Assembly (NCBI GenBank): GCA_949296295.1
Contig: CASFOM010000095.1
Span: 1 to 33,917 of the forward strand
Direction: 5' to 3'
DNA: 33,917 nt
Source: an uncultured Alistipes sp.
GTDB lineage: Bacteria > Bacteroidota > Bacteroidia > Bacteroidales > Rikenellaceae
Made by a program: the position numbers and the translations under genes. The first letter of the stretch is position 1. Each line of letters begins with the position of its first letter. Positions 1 to 8,218 of this stretch are shown here, in pieces. Below the pieces are notes generated by a model. The model had not been told where the DNA came from. It ran no database searches and was given only the letters and a program-made list of their open reading frames with translations.

Positions 1-73
1 AGATTTACTATGTATTCCAAATTGTGTGTGATTATCAGTAATTTGCAATTTTATGATATTTCTTGAATGTATA

Positions 74-97
74 GGTTCGAGAGCCTCTCTCTCCGCA
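74..97 (+). other. tRNA-Ser 3'-end-like fragment (possible att remnant)
   Basis: GGTTCGA followed, after three bases, by CCTCTCTCTCCGCA looks like the T-loop and acceptor 3' strand of a Bacteroidota tRNA-Ser. The preceding 73 bases hold no D-arm or anticodon arm, and the T-stem does not pair well, so this is not a functional tRNA. Such fragments are left at one end of elements that integrate into tRNA 3' ends. The CT-rich half is of low complexity, so chance resemblance is quite possible. Confidence 0.3.
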
Positions 98-102
98 AAA
101 AC

Positions 103-140
103 AACGAGGTGTAAATCAAACATTTGATTTACACCTCGTT
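103..140 (-). terminator. Intrinsic terminator of the GH105 pair
   Basis: This is a perfect 18-bp inverted repeat (arms 103-120 and 123-140) with a two-base spacer. Read on the minus strand it is followed by GTTGTTTTTG, a U-rich tail, and it lies just past the stop of the minus-strand gene ending at 177. It would end the two-gene GH105 transcript. Confidence 0.75.
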
Positions 141-176
141 ATATTATATAATCCACAAAAAACATTTAACAGTTCA

Positions 177-2063
177 TTATTTATTAAAATCTATTTTCAT
201 TTTTCGATTTCCACTTCTTATCCATATCACTCCACTATCATAAACAGTCTGAACAAAAGGACTGTCCATCCCCATCTTTGGTGTTAAATCAACCTCATTC
301 CCATTAATCGTCGGAAGAGACCGATAATTTAACGGTAAACTCAAAATATCCCCCTTTAATGATTGATAAGAAACAACATCATTCTCTATTCCATATTCAT
401 TGGCAAGAATACTATTCTGAAAGGAAGCATAATTTTCAAAATCTTTTTTCTCCCCCACTTCAACAATAAGAGGAGCAAAATCATTTTCCAATATCATCCA
501 ATAACCATTTTTCTGTTCTTCCCACCGATACAAAGTTCCTACACAACAAACCGCAGCATAAGCCCCTGAAGATTCCACAAAAACCCATCCTCCTCGTTCT
601 ATTCTGTGGTATAATCCTGATTTACTAAACCAAAATCTCATGTCGTAAGCGCCCCTGCCTGCTACGGTATCCAACCTTTGGAAAATCATGGCTCCTTTTT
701 TCTGAACACCCCAAAATTGATTATAGGCACGACTGTTTTTCCCTGTCCTGCAAAAAGGATAAATACGAGCATCCTTTTCTCCTTGAAATACCACTCCCGC
801 CCATCTGTTCTGACTACTAATCATAACCCACTGCTCATAAGGCAACGACTCACACATAAAACTGCCAGCAATAAATTCAGGTGTACAATAACTGTATCGA
901 AGAAGTCCCTTATCTTGTTTTACATGATAATCGGGAGGAGAGAAAAAACCCTCTTCTGCTTGTCCTAAACGACGTTGTACTACTTCGTACGAACCATATT
1001 GACTTCGGTTCAAAGCAATATCCATAACAATAAGAGGCATTCTGTAAGCACTGGTAACCAAAGTAAATAAATTATTATATGGAGCCGTTTTCTCATGAAT
1101 TGCCAAATAATACCACGCCATCTTTCGGAAAGGAGAATCTCCTTGAGATGCCTGACTCGGATAAACACGACTTTTAGCTCCTCCCCGAACTCCTGCTATC
1201 TGCTCCTGAGCCCAGGAAGCCCAATAAAGATCAAGAAGATTTTGAGACAGGCGTTTCATCTCTTCGTCTCCAAAATCATAAAAATTATATACTCCTTTCA
1301 AGGTTTCAAGCCCATAACTGTCATTGGCCATCTCTATAAAAAGACCTTTCCGTCCTCGTTCCCGAAGCCACTCCTTTATATAAGCATTCCATGCTGCATA
1401 ATGCTCTGAAGCCGTATAACCGTCATCATATTTCAATTCCTTATATCGAGGATGTTCCTTCAAATATTTAGCAAAGTGCCATGCTGCATAAAATCGCTGG
1501 ACATGATGATTCTCAGACTCATCAACATACCACGTTTTACTGATTTTATACTCCGCTTTGGATACTTTGGACTGATTCTGGGAATATTGCCACATCATCA
1601 AAAAAATCCGTTCCTCTACATCTTTTTGAATTAAACCGGGTCGCAGAGAACCTTGGGTGCCAAACAATTCCAACATCTTACACAGCTCATCTGCAGCCCA
1701 ATAGAAACTATCCTTATCCGAGTAAGCTCTCGGATAACCGATATAATAATCTGCATTTTCCTTCAACGCAGCATTAGCACCCGAAATATCCTCTCCTAAC
1801 CAAAAACACTTGAAAGCATAATCCAACAAAGAATAACTATATTGACGAGAAAAATTAGAGCCATCTGAAAATATGGGAGGTATAACCTTTGCCCGTTTTA
1901 ATTCCTTTCCCCGAAGAAGCTCAAATCCATCCTCCCGACGCTGCTCATATCCCGCTCTTATCCGTTTCAATTCCCCATAAGTATAATTCTTTGAAAATCC
2001 CGAAATGCTTATAATACACACAAAAAGAAAAGAAAAAATCTCTACCTTAAACAATTTAATCAT
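177..2063 (-). CDS. Secreted protein of unknown family, possible alpha/alpha-toroid polysaccharide lyase
   Basis: This is a 628-residue protein with an N-terminal signal peptide (hydrophobic segment about residues 8-23, ending near FSK). The first roughly 350 residues are helix-rich, with many aromatic residues and a SENHH motif near residue 185. The rest is rich in beta-type segments and aromatics. Helical toroid followed by beta-sandwich is the build of heparinase-II/III-type and related polysaccharide lyases, but I do not recognise the family and cannot identify catalytic residues with confidence. It lies 25 bp downstream of a GH105 gene on the same strand, and GH105 enzymes act on the unsaturated uronides that lyases release. 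The lyase role is therefore an inference from context and fold impression only. A terminator hairpin follows at 103-140. It could instead be a glycoside hydrolase or a non-catalytic protein. Confidence 0.5.
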   Translation of the reverse strand: MIKLFKVEIFSFLFVCIISISGFSKNYTYGELKRIRAGYEQRREDGFELLRGKELKRAKVIPPIFSDGSNFSRQYSYSLLDYAFKCFWLGEDISGANAALKENADYYIGYPRAYSDKDSFYWAADELCKMLELFGTQGSLRPGLIQKDVEERIFLMMWQYSQNQSKVSKAEYKISKTWYVDESENHHVQRFYAAWHFAKYLKEHPRYKELKYDDGYTASEHYAAWNAYIKEWLRERGRKGLFIEMANDSYGLETLKGVYNFYDFGDEEMKRLSQNLLDLYWASWAQEQIAGVRGGAKSRVYPSQASQGDSPFRKMAWYYLAIHEKTAPYNNLFTLVTSAYRMPLIVMDIALNRSQYGSYEVVQRRLGQAEEGFFSPPDYHVKQDKGLLRYSYCTPEFIAGSFMCESLPYEQWVMISSQNRWAGVVFQGEKDARIYPFCRTGKNSRAYNQFWGVQKKGAMIFQRLDTVAGRGAYDMRFWFSKSGLYHRIERGGWVFVESSGAYAAVCCVGTLYRWEEQKNGYWMILENDFAPLIVEVGEKKDFENYASFQNSILANEYGIENDVVSYQSLKGDILSLPLNYRSLPTINGNEVDLTPKMGMDSPFVQTVYDSGVIWIRSGNRKMKIDFNK

Positions 2064-2088
2064 AACTGTCTCTAAAACATTTTCCCGA

Positions 2089-3264
2089 CTATTTCAACAA
2101 TGCATTGGCACACCATAAAATCGGAGCCTGACCATGTAAATCCCCCACTACTCTCGCTCGTTTCAAATAATATTGATAATCATTCCGTTTGTTGGTCCCG
2201 ATACAAATATCTGTAACATCCCCATCCGAATTGATATAAGAACATAATCCAATCCATGCTTTACGGGCAGCCGGCGCATAAACATCCTCTTCAAGCCAAC
2301 CCTGTTTAACTCCTGTAATGAAAGCAAAAGCAAACATCCCGGTTCCTGAGGTCTCTGCCCAAGCGTCCGAATCATCCAATATCTGATGCCACATTCCATT
2401 CTCATCCTGATATTTCAACAAGGTAGCCATCATCTTTTTATATCCTTCCATAATTCGGGGACGATTTTCGTCTGTCTCTGGAAGATATGCCAATAATTCT
2501 GCCATACCTGCTGCCATCCAACCATTACCTCTCCCCCAGTAAATAGGAACATCGTCCGCATGATGAAACAATCCGTTCGATTTTTGAAGTTCATCCAAAT
2601 AAACCACCATCTCCTTTCCTGCCCGTTCGATATACTTCTTTTCTCCGGTAACCTTATATGCCTGAGCTTGAAGAATCGTTATCATATACATATCATCTAT
2701 CCACATACGAGTATTCCAACTCAAACCCATATCATACCACACTCTGTGTATAGAATCCAATTTTGATAACTCTTCTTCATTTAATATTTTAAACTGTTCA
2801 TCGGCCATATACAATCCCAAGTCCAAAAAACGCTTATCCTTATTCTGACTGTAAATTTCCAAAGGAATCACTCCAAAAACATTATTATCTACATGATTAG
2901 CCACAGGAATAAGCCGACGTTCATCGCCATAAACCACTTTTGCTGCCCGAGAAATCAACGGGTCCAGCAAAGATTGTTGATGAGTGGTTGCTGCAAAAGA
3001 AAGCGCTCCATACCATGCACAAACATCCGGATATACAATATACCCTACTGGATTATTAAAAAGATTGGTATCTTTTTTTTGTTCTTCACTATACCAGGAA
3101 CCGGTATTGGAATGAGGTCGTTCCAAAAATCGACGGGCAACCTTATTACCTACATCAACAGGGTCAGAACCTTCCGGGAAATTTTCAAATGCTGCTATTG
3201 AGGCAGATCGAGAACAGGCAAAGAACAGTGAAATACTCAATGCCCAAAACAATTGTTTCAACAT
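2089..3264 (-). CDS. GH105 unsaturated rhamnogalacturonyl/glucuronyl hydrolase, lipoprotein
   Basis: This 391-residue protein has a lipoprotein-type signal (SLFFAC, Cys about 17). The body matches the YteR/YesR family (GH105), a six-hairpin alpha/alpha barrel that removes the 4,5-unsaturated uronic acid from the non-reducing end of lyase products by hydration. Visible marks are WIDDMYM near residue 189, which carries the Asp equivalent to the catalytic Asp of YteR, the RGNGWMAAGMAE segment near 245, and SGTGMFAFAF near 310. Length is normal for the family. The lipid anchor suggests a periplasmic or outer-membrane location. It is the first gene of a two-gene minus-strand unit with the unassigned secreted protein 25 bp downstream. 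The exact substrate (rhamnogalacturonan, ulvan, glycosaminoglycan or other) cannot be told from sequence. Confidence 0.88.
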   Translation of the reverse strand: MLKQLFWALSISLFFACSRSASIAAFENFPEGSDPVDVGNKVARRFLERPHSNTGSWYSEEQKKDTNLFNNPVGYIVYPDVCAWYGALSFAATTHQQSLLDPLISRAAKVVYGDERRLIPVANHVDNNVFGVIPLEIYSQNKDKRFLDLGLYMADEQFKILNEEELSKLDSIHRVWYDMGLSWNTRMWIDDMYMITILQAQAYKVTGEKKYIERAGKEMVVYLDELQKSNGLFHHADDVPIYWGRGNGWMAAGMAELLAYLPETDENRPRIMEGYKKMMATLLKYQDENGMWHQILDDSDAWAETSGTGMFAFAFITGVKQGWLEEDVYAPAARKAWIGLCSYINSDGDVTDICIGTNKRNDYQYYLKRARVVGDLHGQAPILWCANALLK

Positions 3265-3335
3265 AATGGTTTATTAAATTTAAAATCAATACATATAATT
3301 TCAAATAAATTATATCCCAGCAATTTCCCCTGACA

Positions 3336-3366
3336 CAAATTTATAAATTAATCATTTAACATCAAT
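3336..3366 (-). promoter_or_regulatory. Candidate promoter for the GH105 unit
   Basis: On the minus strand TAAATTTG (3336-3343) fits the Bacteroidota -7 consensus TAnnTTTG. A TTG lies 19-20 bases upstream (about 3363-3365), fitting the -33 element. It lies about 70 bp before the GH105 start. Confidence 0.45.
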
Positions 3367-3541
3367 TCTTTGATTGCTCTTTATCAAAAAAAGATAAAGG
3401 ACAATCAACACAAACGATTCAGATACCCAAAAAGATTTCGTTTTTTTCGAAAAGAGGAAATAACAAAAAGCTTGTTTAAAATATACTTCTCTTGAGAAAT
3501 TAAAAACCCCCATTCAAAAGGACAACAATCTAAAAAATATA

Positions 3542-3549
3542 TACCTTTG
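3542..3549 (+). promoter_or_regulatory. -7 element of the riboswitch transcript
   Basis: TACCTTTG is an exact match to TAnnTTTG, placed just before the first conserved part of the cobalamin riboswitch. No clear TTTG was found at -33. The position suggests that the riboswitch begins almost at the transcript start. Confidence 0.55.
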
Positions 3550-3554
3550 TAATG

Positions 3555-3760
3555 GAAACTGGTGTCAAGAAAAGAAACCTAATTTCTTTATTGCTTAAAA
3601 GGGAATTCCGTGAAATTCGGAAACTGTTCCCGCAGCTGTAATCTCCAAAAGGGCCGAGCATACATCAATCCACTGTCTTAAATGATGGGAAGGAGCTCGG
3701 ATGGAGAAAGTCAGAAGACCTGCCAGCACCTGATATCTCATCAAAAACTTTCGGGAGTTA
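3555..3760 (+). promoter_or_regulatory. Cobalamin (adenosylcobalamin-type) riboswitch
   Basis: The conserved marks of the cobalamin aptamer appear in order: the B12-box core GCAGCTGTAA (3632-3641) after the GGGAA...TTCC stem, CCACTG (3670-3675), GGGAAGG (3687-3693) and AGTCAGAAGACCTGCC (3709-3724). A small hairpin with loop TTCGGG (3746-3759) follows and probably corresponds to the regulatory P13-type element. It contains GGGAG, which lies about 9-12 bases before an ATG at 3768. No U-tract terminator is seen directly after the aptamer, so control of translation is more likely than attenuation. It would shut off the downstream lipoprotein when B12 is plentiful. Confidence 0.93.
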
Positions 3761-3984
3761 AAGTAAAATGATTACTTATAGAAAACTTAGTTTTCTTCCT
3801 TCCTTGTTTTTGCTTGAATATATCAATGTTATTATTGTTAAAAAACAAACCTTTGTAGCGTATGAGGGTAGTTTTTGTATTATTTTTCTGATTTTATCCG
3901 AACACAAAACCAATATTGAAAACACAGAACAGATAATACAAAAACAACAAAATATAGAACATACACATAAAAACAAATTAATAT
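3761..3984 (+). other. Long leader between riboswitch and lipoprotein gene
   Basis: These 224 bases separate the riboswitch from the recognised gene. An open frame starts at 3768 (93 codons, to 4049), well spaced after GGGAG, and overlaps the lipoprotein gene in another frame. Its product begins with a hydrophobic segment and shows no family signature, so it may be a leader peptide, a decayed gene start or chance. AACCTTTG (3848-3855) resembles a -7 element but has no good -33 partner. Confidence 0.4.
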
Positions 3985-4851
3985 ATGATTCAAATGAACA
4001 AAGGATGGGGAATATTCGTATTAGGAGCCTTAATGCTATTTTCTTGTAATAAAAGCGAAGAAATAGAAGGAGATCGATTTGTCGCTATCGGATTTAAAGT
4101 ATTGGAGTACCGTCCAGCTCCGGGGCAATTTATCAATGAAAACATGAACAGTACTACCCAAGAAGAAGCAAACGCTTATGCCGAACGACGTATTGAAAAC
4201 GGAGAGTACGTTTCTTTAGGTTCTTTCGGTGGGTATATTACCGTAAAAATGGCCAAAGCAGTTGAAAATAAACCGGGGAACTATGATTTCGGAATTATTG
4301 GAAATGCCTTTTACAACAGTTCCGAACCCGGAATTGTTTGGGTATCTGAAGATGTGAATGGAAACTGTATCGCTGACGATCCCTGGTATGAATTAAAGGG
4401 CAGCGATGCTGTGACTAAAAACTATTCTGTAACTTATACCCGACCGACACAACCGGGCGATATTGTCTGGGAAGACAATTTGGGTAATAACGGAATTATC
4501 TCCTATCAACCCACTTATCATGCCCAAATGTACTATCCGGAATGGATAAAGGCTGATTCTTACACTTTAACCGGAAGTATGTTACCTCCTCGAACAGAAC
4601 AAAATGAAGACGGATTTTGGGAAAATAAAGAGTTCGACTGGGGATATGCTGATAATATGGGAAATGATGCAGAAACAGGTACAAACGGAATACGATACAA
4701 TAAATTCGAAATTGATAATGCAGTAGATGCTGAAAATAATCCTGTAACATTAAAAAAGATTCACTTTGTAAAAGTACAGTCTGCCATATTAAAAGATGTC
4801 GAAGGAATCGGGGAAGTTTCCACTGAAGTAGCTGGATTTATCATATTTTAA
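3985..4851 (+). CDS. Cobalamin-riboswitch-controlled surface lipoprotein
   Basis: This 288-residue protein has a lipoprotein signal (GALMLFSC, Cys about 21). Translation may instead start at the Met three codons on (3994), which gives a tidier signal. The mature part contains GNAFYNSSEPGIVWV, DDPWYELKGSD and a WGYADNMGND segment near 215. This pattern matches a family of putative cell-surface proteins that I recall in B12-uptake loci of Bacteroides, next to the BtuG/BtuB type of system; the exact molecular role is not known to me. With a riboswitch upstream and a terminator at 4933-4970, it appears to be a single-gene unit. A role in capturing cobalamin or corrinoid at the outer membrane is inferred. 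No BtuB-like receptor or BtuG propeller is present in the window. It might correspond to the BtuH-type B12-binding lipoproteins, but I cannot confirm this. Confidence 0.75.
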   Translation: MIQMNKGWGIFVLGALMLFSCNKSEEIEGDRFVAIGFKVLEYRPAPGQFINENMNSTTQEEANAYAERRIENGEYVSLGSFGGYITVKMAKAVENKPGNYDFGIIGNAFYNSSEPGIVWVSEDVNGNCIADDPWYELKGSDAVTKNYSVTYTRPTQPGDIVWEDNLGNNGIISYQPTYHAQMYYPEWIKADSYTLTGSMLPPRTEQNEDGFWENKEFDWGYADNMGNDAETGTNGIRYNKFEIDNAVDAENNPVTLKKIHFVKVQSAILKDVEGIGEVSTEVAGFIIF

Positions 4852-4932
4852 AATTAATGACAGCAGGAACAACTATTCCAACTACGAAATAAGGTTTAAA
4901 ATTCGATATTAGTATTTTTATCATGTACAATA

Positions 4933-4970
4933 AAGAAGCCGACCTTAAAAAATTTTAAGGTCGGCTTCTT
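4933..4970 (+). terminator. Bidirectional-type terminator hairpin
   Basis: This is a perfect 18-bp inverted repeat (4933-4950 and 4953-4970) with GACC/GGTC and AAGAAGCC/GGCTTCTT in the stem. A T-rich stretch follows after a few bases on the plus strand. It lies between the convergent lipoprotein gene and GH30 gene and could serve both. Confidence 0.7.
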
Positions 4971-5095
4971 ATGAAATTTTTATTTTTCACTTTCCGAACG
5001 ACAAGTCTTTCGTTTATCAATTCGACAAACCTATACCAGAAAACATACTACAAACCTGCTCATTCTTGAATAAAAAACAATATTACATCTCTTCT

Positions 5096-6514
5096 TTAAA
5101 GAACAAAACTATTGATTGTTCCTGCCGCAAGAGTAGGAACTAAGACCTTGTCTCCTATCTTTATCGTCAAGGTCTTGGGGGTATCTTCTTTATTTACAGC
5201 AATAACTACCAAACGATTATCTGTATTAAGGAAAGCCAAAAGATCATCATATCCGCTCGTTTTAACTCGTACAGCCCCCGGACGAACAAATCGGCTAAAA
5301 TGTTTCATTAAATAATACTCATGGGTAAAATACCAACTTTTATCCTGCTCATTAACAACTACCAACGAGTTTTGTCGCCATCCCCAACGGCTCATTCCAT
5401 CTTCCGGTAATGAAGTGTTCCAATATTCATATACAGAAGCCCCGTTCAACAAATAATGTTTCATCATATCCCATGTATACATACAAAAAGACCAATTATT
5501 ACGTCCATCACCACACTCACTCTCACTCTGTATCAAAGTCATATCCGGATAACGCTCATGAATCTCAGGAATAGCTCCTTTCCCTGCCCATTGAAATGCA
5601 ACAGATTTTACATATTTCATACAATCAGAATCCTGTAAAATAGTATCTACCAAACCACAGTTAGCTCGTTCCACTGTTCCAAAAATAATTTCTACATCCT
5701 TTTCCGCCATGGCAGGGCCAAGGTATTTTCCTATAAATTCCCGCAAACCTCGCGCCGTCCATGTACAACTTGGAAAAGGTTGGCATGAATTGAACTCATT
5801 TTGAGGTGCAACACCAAATATATGAATTCCCTGTTGAGCATAAGCTTCTATAAACTTAGAAAAATACAATGCATACGCCTTCATATATTCCGGTTTTTGA
5901 ATAAACATATCCGTACCCTCCATTCCCAATCTTTCTTTGGTCATTTCATTGGCATAACGAGGATCATCTGTCCAAGACCAGTTAAGTGCATAATATTTAT
6001 TATATTTCATCCATGACGGTGGAGACCATGGAGAAGCCCATATCCTAATATCAGGATTATATTTTAATGCTGCCTGTATAAAGGGAATAAGTGTCTTCCT
6101 GTCATTATCTATTGTGAATTTTTCCATGGAAAAATCCCCTTCCGTCTCATTGTATGAATACCAATCTACTGAAAAATCATTAGCCCCTACCGGCATTCGG
6201 CAATAAGTAAATCCTGCCCCTTTCCCCGGTTCAAACAATTCCCTAAGAACAGAATCCCTATTAGACTCCGATAACTGACTAAGAGAAGTCCATCCCAACT
6301 CATTAAAACAGGTTCCAAAACCTTGTATGCTTTGAGCTGTTTGGGTGGTATCAATAATAACATCCGGAACTGTGGACGCGTTTGTCAGAAAAAGAGTATC
6401 TATTTCTGTCCAAGACATTTTTTCACTGGTTGAAGTCCAGGTTACAGGAGCACTTTTTTCCGCACAAGACACCAACAAGACGACAGAAGTTAAAATAAAA
6501 AAATAGTTTCTCAT
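5096..6514 (-). CDS. GH30 family glycoside hydrolase, lipoprotein
   Basis: This 472-residue protein has a lipoprotein signal (VVLLVSC, Cys about 17). The catalytic TIM barrel is recognisable as GH30: IQGFGTCFNELGW at the start of the barrel, RMPVGANDFS, IWASPWSPPSWMK, GVAPQNEF with the acid/base Glu near residue 239, and IQSESECGDG with the nucleophile Glu near 331. A short beta-sandwich closes the protein, as usual for the family. Known GH30 activities include glucosylceramidase, endo-beta-1,6-glucanase, beta-xylosidase and beta-fucosidase; the subfamily cannot be fixed here. It is a single gene, convergent with the B12 lipoprotein and divergent from the clostripain-like gene. CAAAGATA at 6575-6582 is a minus-strand TATCTTTG, a plausible -7 element, though no -33 match was seen. 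Confidence 0.9.
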   Translation of the reverse strand: MRNYFFILTSVVLLVSCAEKSAPVTWTSTSEKMSWTEIDTLFLTNASTVPDVIIDTTQTAQSIQGFGTCFNELGWTSLSQLSESNRDSVLRELFEPGKGAGFTYCRMPVGANDFSVDWYSYNETEGDFSMEKFTIDNDRKTLIPFIQAALKYNPDIRIWASPWSPPSWMKYNKYYALNWSWTDDPRYANEMTKERLGMEGTDMFIQKPEYMKAYALYFSKFIEAYAQQGIHIFGVAPQNEFNSCQPFPSCTWTARGLREFIGKYLGPAMAEKDVEIIFGTVERANCGLVDTILQDSDCMKYVKSVAFQWAGKGAIPEIHERYPDMTLIQSESECGDGRNNWSFCMYTWDMMKHYLLNGASVYEYWNTSLPEDGMSRWGWRQNSLVVVNEQDKSWYFTHEYYLMKHFSRFVRPGAVRVKTSGYDDLLAFLNTDNRLVVIAVNKEDTPKTLTIKIGDKVLVPTLAAGTINSFVL

Positions 6515-6607
6515 TGGATATTACTTTAAATTCTAAAAAAATAAAATTGCAATTTAAATAACAGTTCTTTCTTTCAAAGATAAGAAAATTCCATAATTTA
6601 TTGTTTT

Positions 6608-6639
6608 TTTGGACATAAAAACCTTATTTTTTATCTTTA
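6608..6639 (+). promoter_or_regulatory. Candidate promoter for the C11 peptidase gene
   Basis: TTTG at 6608-6611 and TATCTTTA at 6632-6639, spaced by 20 bases, approximate the Bacteroidota TTTG/TAnnTTTG promoter with one mismatch in the -7 element. It lies 40 bp before the start codon. Confidence 0.4.
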
Positions 6640-6679
6640 AACAATTTTATTCAAACCTAATAAACATTTTCCGAACAAG

Positions 6680-7933
6680 ATGACCAAAATAGAAATTCAT
6701 TGGTACAACAAAACAAAATTCACAAAAACGACAATATCTTATCTTAATAAGAACAAATCTGTATTCCTGGTAAAAAATTTTTTGTGGTTCTTGTTGTGCA
6801 TATCCGAAGGATTGGTTTCTTGTATTTCCGAAGATTACGAAGGACCCAACCCTGACCTTCCTTCCAGAACCGTATTGGTATATATGGATGGAGATAACAA
6901 TCTGTATGACGAAATAGAGCCCAAAATAGAAGCCATGAGGCAAGGATGGAAATATGGAAACGGAAAATTATTGGTTTACTGTGATATTGCCGGAAAAGGG
7001 GCCCGTTTGTTACGTATTCGAGGAGGCTGTCAGGTAACACCGGAACCTTATATAGAAACAGTACATGAATATGGAGAAATAAATTCTGCATCAGCAGATG
7101 TGTTCAAACAGGTATTTCAAGAAGCCATACAAAAATATCCTGCGGAAGAATATGGATTGATTTATTTCTCTCATGCCTCGGGCTGGTTACCAAGCGGAGC
7201 TTTATCAGATCCGTCATTGGGAACCCGCTCTTTCGGCAGTGACCATAATACTGAAATGGAATTGGAGGCATTGGTCAACGCATTACCTGAGCATAAACTG
7301 AAATTTATTATTTTCGAGGCTTGTCTAACGGCAGGAGTAGAAACTGTGTATGCTTTACGAAACAAAACTGATTATTTATTAGTGTCTTCCGCTGAAATGC
7401 TTTCTCCTGGATTTACACCTATTTATAAAAGTTCCATCATGAAATTATTTGACACTGAAATTTCAACTGTCAACAATTTAAAAAATTTTGCTTCTGATTA
7501 TTACACATACGTTTCTGGATTAACCGGAAACAAACAATCTGCCACCATAAGCATCATCGATACAAAAAATTTAGAAAATCTGGCAGAAACCATGCGGGAA
7601 ATAAATACCACTGAAACCACACCTCCTCAAACAAATTTATTACAACATTTTGATCGTCCCGGTCAATATGGTGACACACCTGCTTTACCTAAATACTTTG
7701 ATTTTCAAGATTATATACAACAAATTACACCTGAATACGATGTTTACATCAAAAATTTATTAAATAAAATCGTTGTATGGAAAGCTGCAACAGAAACCTT
7801 TTTACCTGATATTGGAGGTTTTAACATTTCAAAACACAGCGGATTAACTATTTACATAGAACAAGAAGAATTACCAACGCTAAATGCTGCCTATAAAAAT
7901 ACAGAGTGGTATCGTGATACATCCGCAGAATAG
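6680..7933 (+). CDS. Clostripain-like cysteine peptidase (family C11), lipoprotein
   Basis: This 417-residue protein shows the C11 core: RTVLVYMDGDNNL at about residues 63-75, YFSHASGWLP with the catalytic His near 164, and IIFEACLTAGVE with the catalytic Cys near 214, followed by LLVSSAEMLSPG. The C-terminal end (NTEWYRD) resembles that of Bacteroides clostripain-family proteins, so the gene appears complete. C11 enzymes are caspase-fold peptidases cutting after Arg or Lys, and many are calcium-activated by self-cleavage. A hydrophobic stretch ending in LVSC (Cys about 49) looks like a lipoprotein signal but sits unusually far from the first Met. There is no other ATG before the core, so either the start is non-ATG (near residues 25-32) or the signal has a long n-region. 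The gene stands alone. Confidence 0.85.
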   Translation: MTKIEIHWYNKTKFTKTTISYLNKNKSVFLVKNFLWFLLCISEGLVSCISEDYEGPNPDLPSRTVLVYMDGDNNLYDEIEPKIEAMRQGWKYGNGKLLVYCDIAGKGARLLRIRGGCQVTPEPYIETVHEYGEINSASADVFKQVFQEAIQKYPAEEYGLIYFSHASGWLPSGALSDPSLGTRSFGSDHNTEMELEALVNALPEHKLKFIIFEACLTAGVETVYALRNKTDYLLVSSAEMLSPGFTPIYKSSIMKLFDTEISTVNNLKNFASDYYTYVSGLTGNKQSATISIIDTKNLENLAETMREINTTETTPPQTNLLQHFDRPGQYGDTPALPKYFDFQDYIQQITPEYDVYIKNLLNKIVVWKAATETFLPDIGGFNISKHSGLTIYIEQEELPTLNAAYKNTEWYRDTSAE

Positions 7934-8058
7934 TATTATAAAACCTAACCGATAATATTCAATAATAACTGTTCCATTATTCTCAGAATCCGAATTCAGT
8001 TATCCCAACAAACTTCTTTCATACTTATTGTCAATATCTATATTTTATTTATTCCGAC

Positions 8059-8091
8059 AAATCATAAAAGATAGGCCGAATTTTATGATTT
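8059..8091. repeat. 11-bp AT-rich inverted repeat
   Basis: AAATCATAAAA (8059-8069) and TTTTATGATTT (8081-8091) are perfect reverse complements around an 11-base loop. It lies in the 285-bp gap between the C11 peptidase and the AraC regulator. It has no U-tract, so an operator or a weak terminator are both possible. Nothing else of note is seen in this gap. Confidence 0.45.
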
Positions 8092-8218
8092 AGGACACTT
8101 GTACCACATAGGTAAAATCATTCAAAAACACGTATAAATTGTTCTAAAACAAATATTTTACAATAAAAAAAAAGATTTTATTATATATTTCGGACCAAAA
8201 ATAAAGAATAAGGAAAAC

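Noticed and set aside
1-100. Complete tRNA gene
   Set aside because: Only a 3'-end-like piece is present; no D-arm, anticodon arm or matching 5' acceptor strand is seen.
363-1634. Four plus-strand open frames of 60-104 codons
   Set aside because: They are antisense to the 628-residue gene and their composition mirrors its reverse complement.
3776-3976. 66-codon minus-strand frame after the riboswitch
   Set aside because: Its Cys/Ile/Phe-rich product looks like the reverse of AT-rich leader DNA; there is no start signal.
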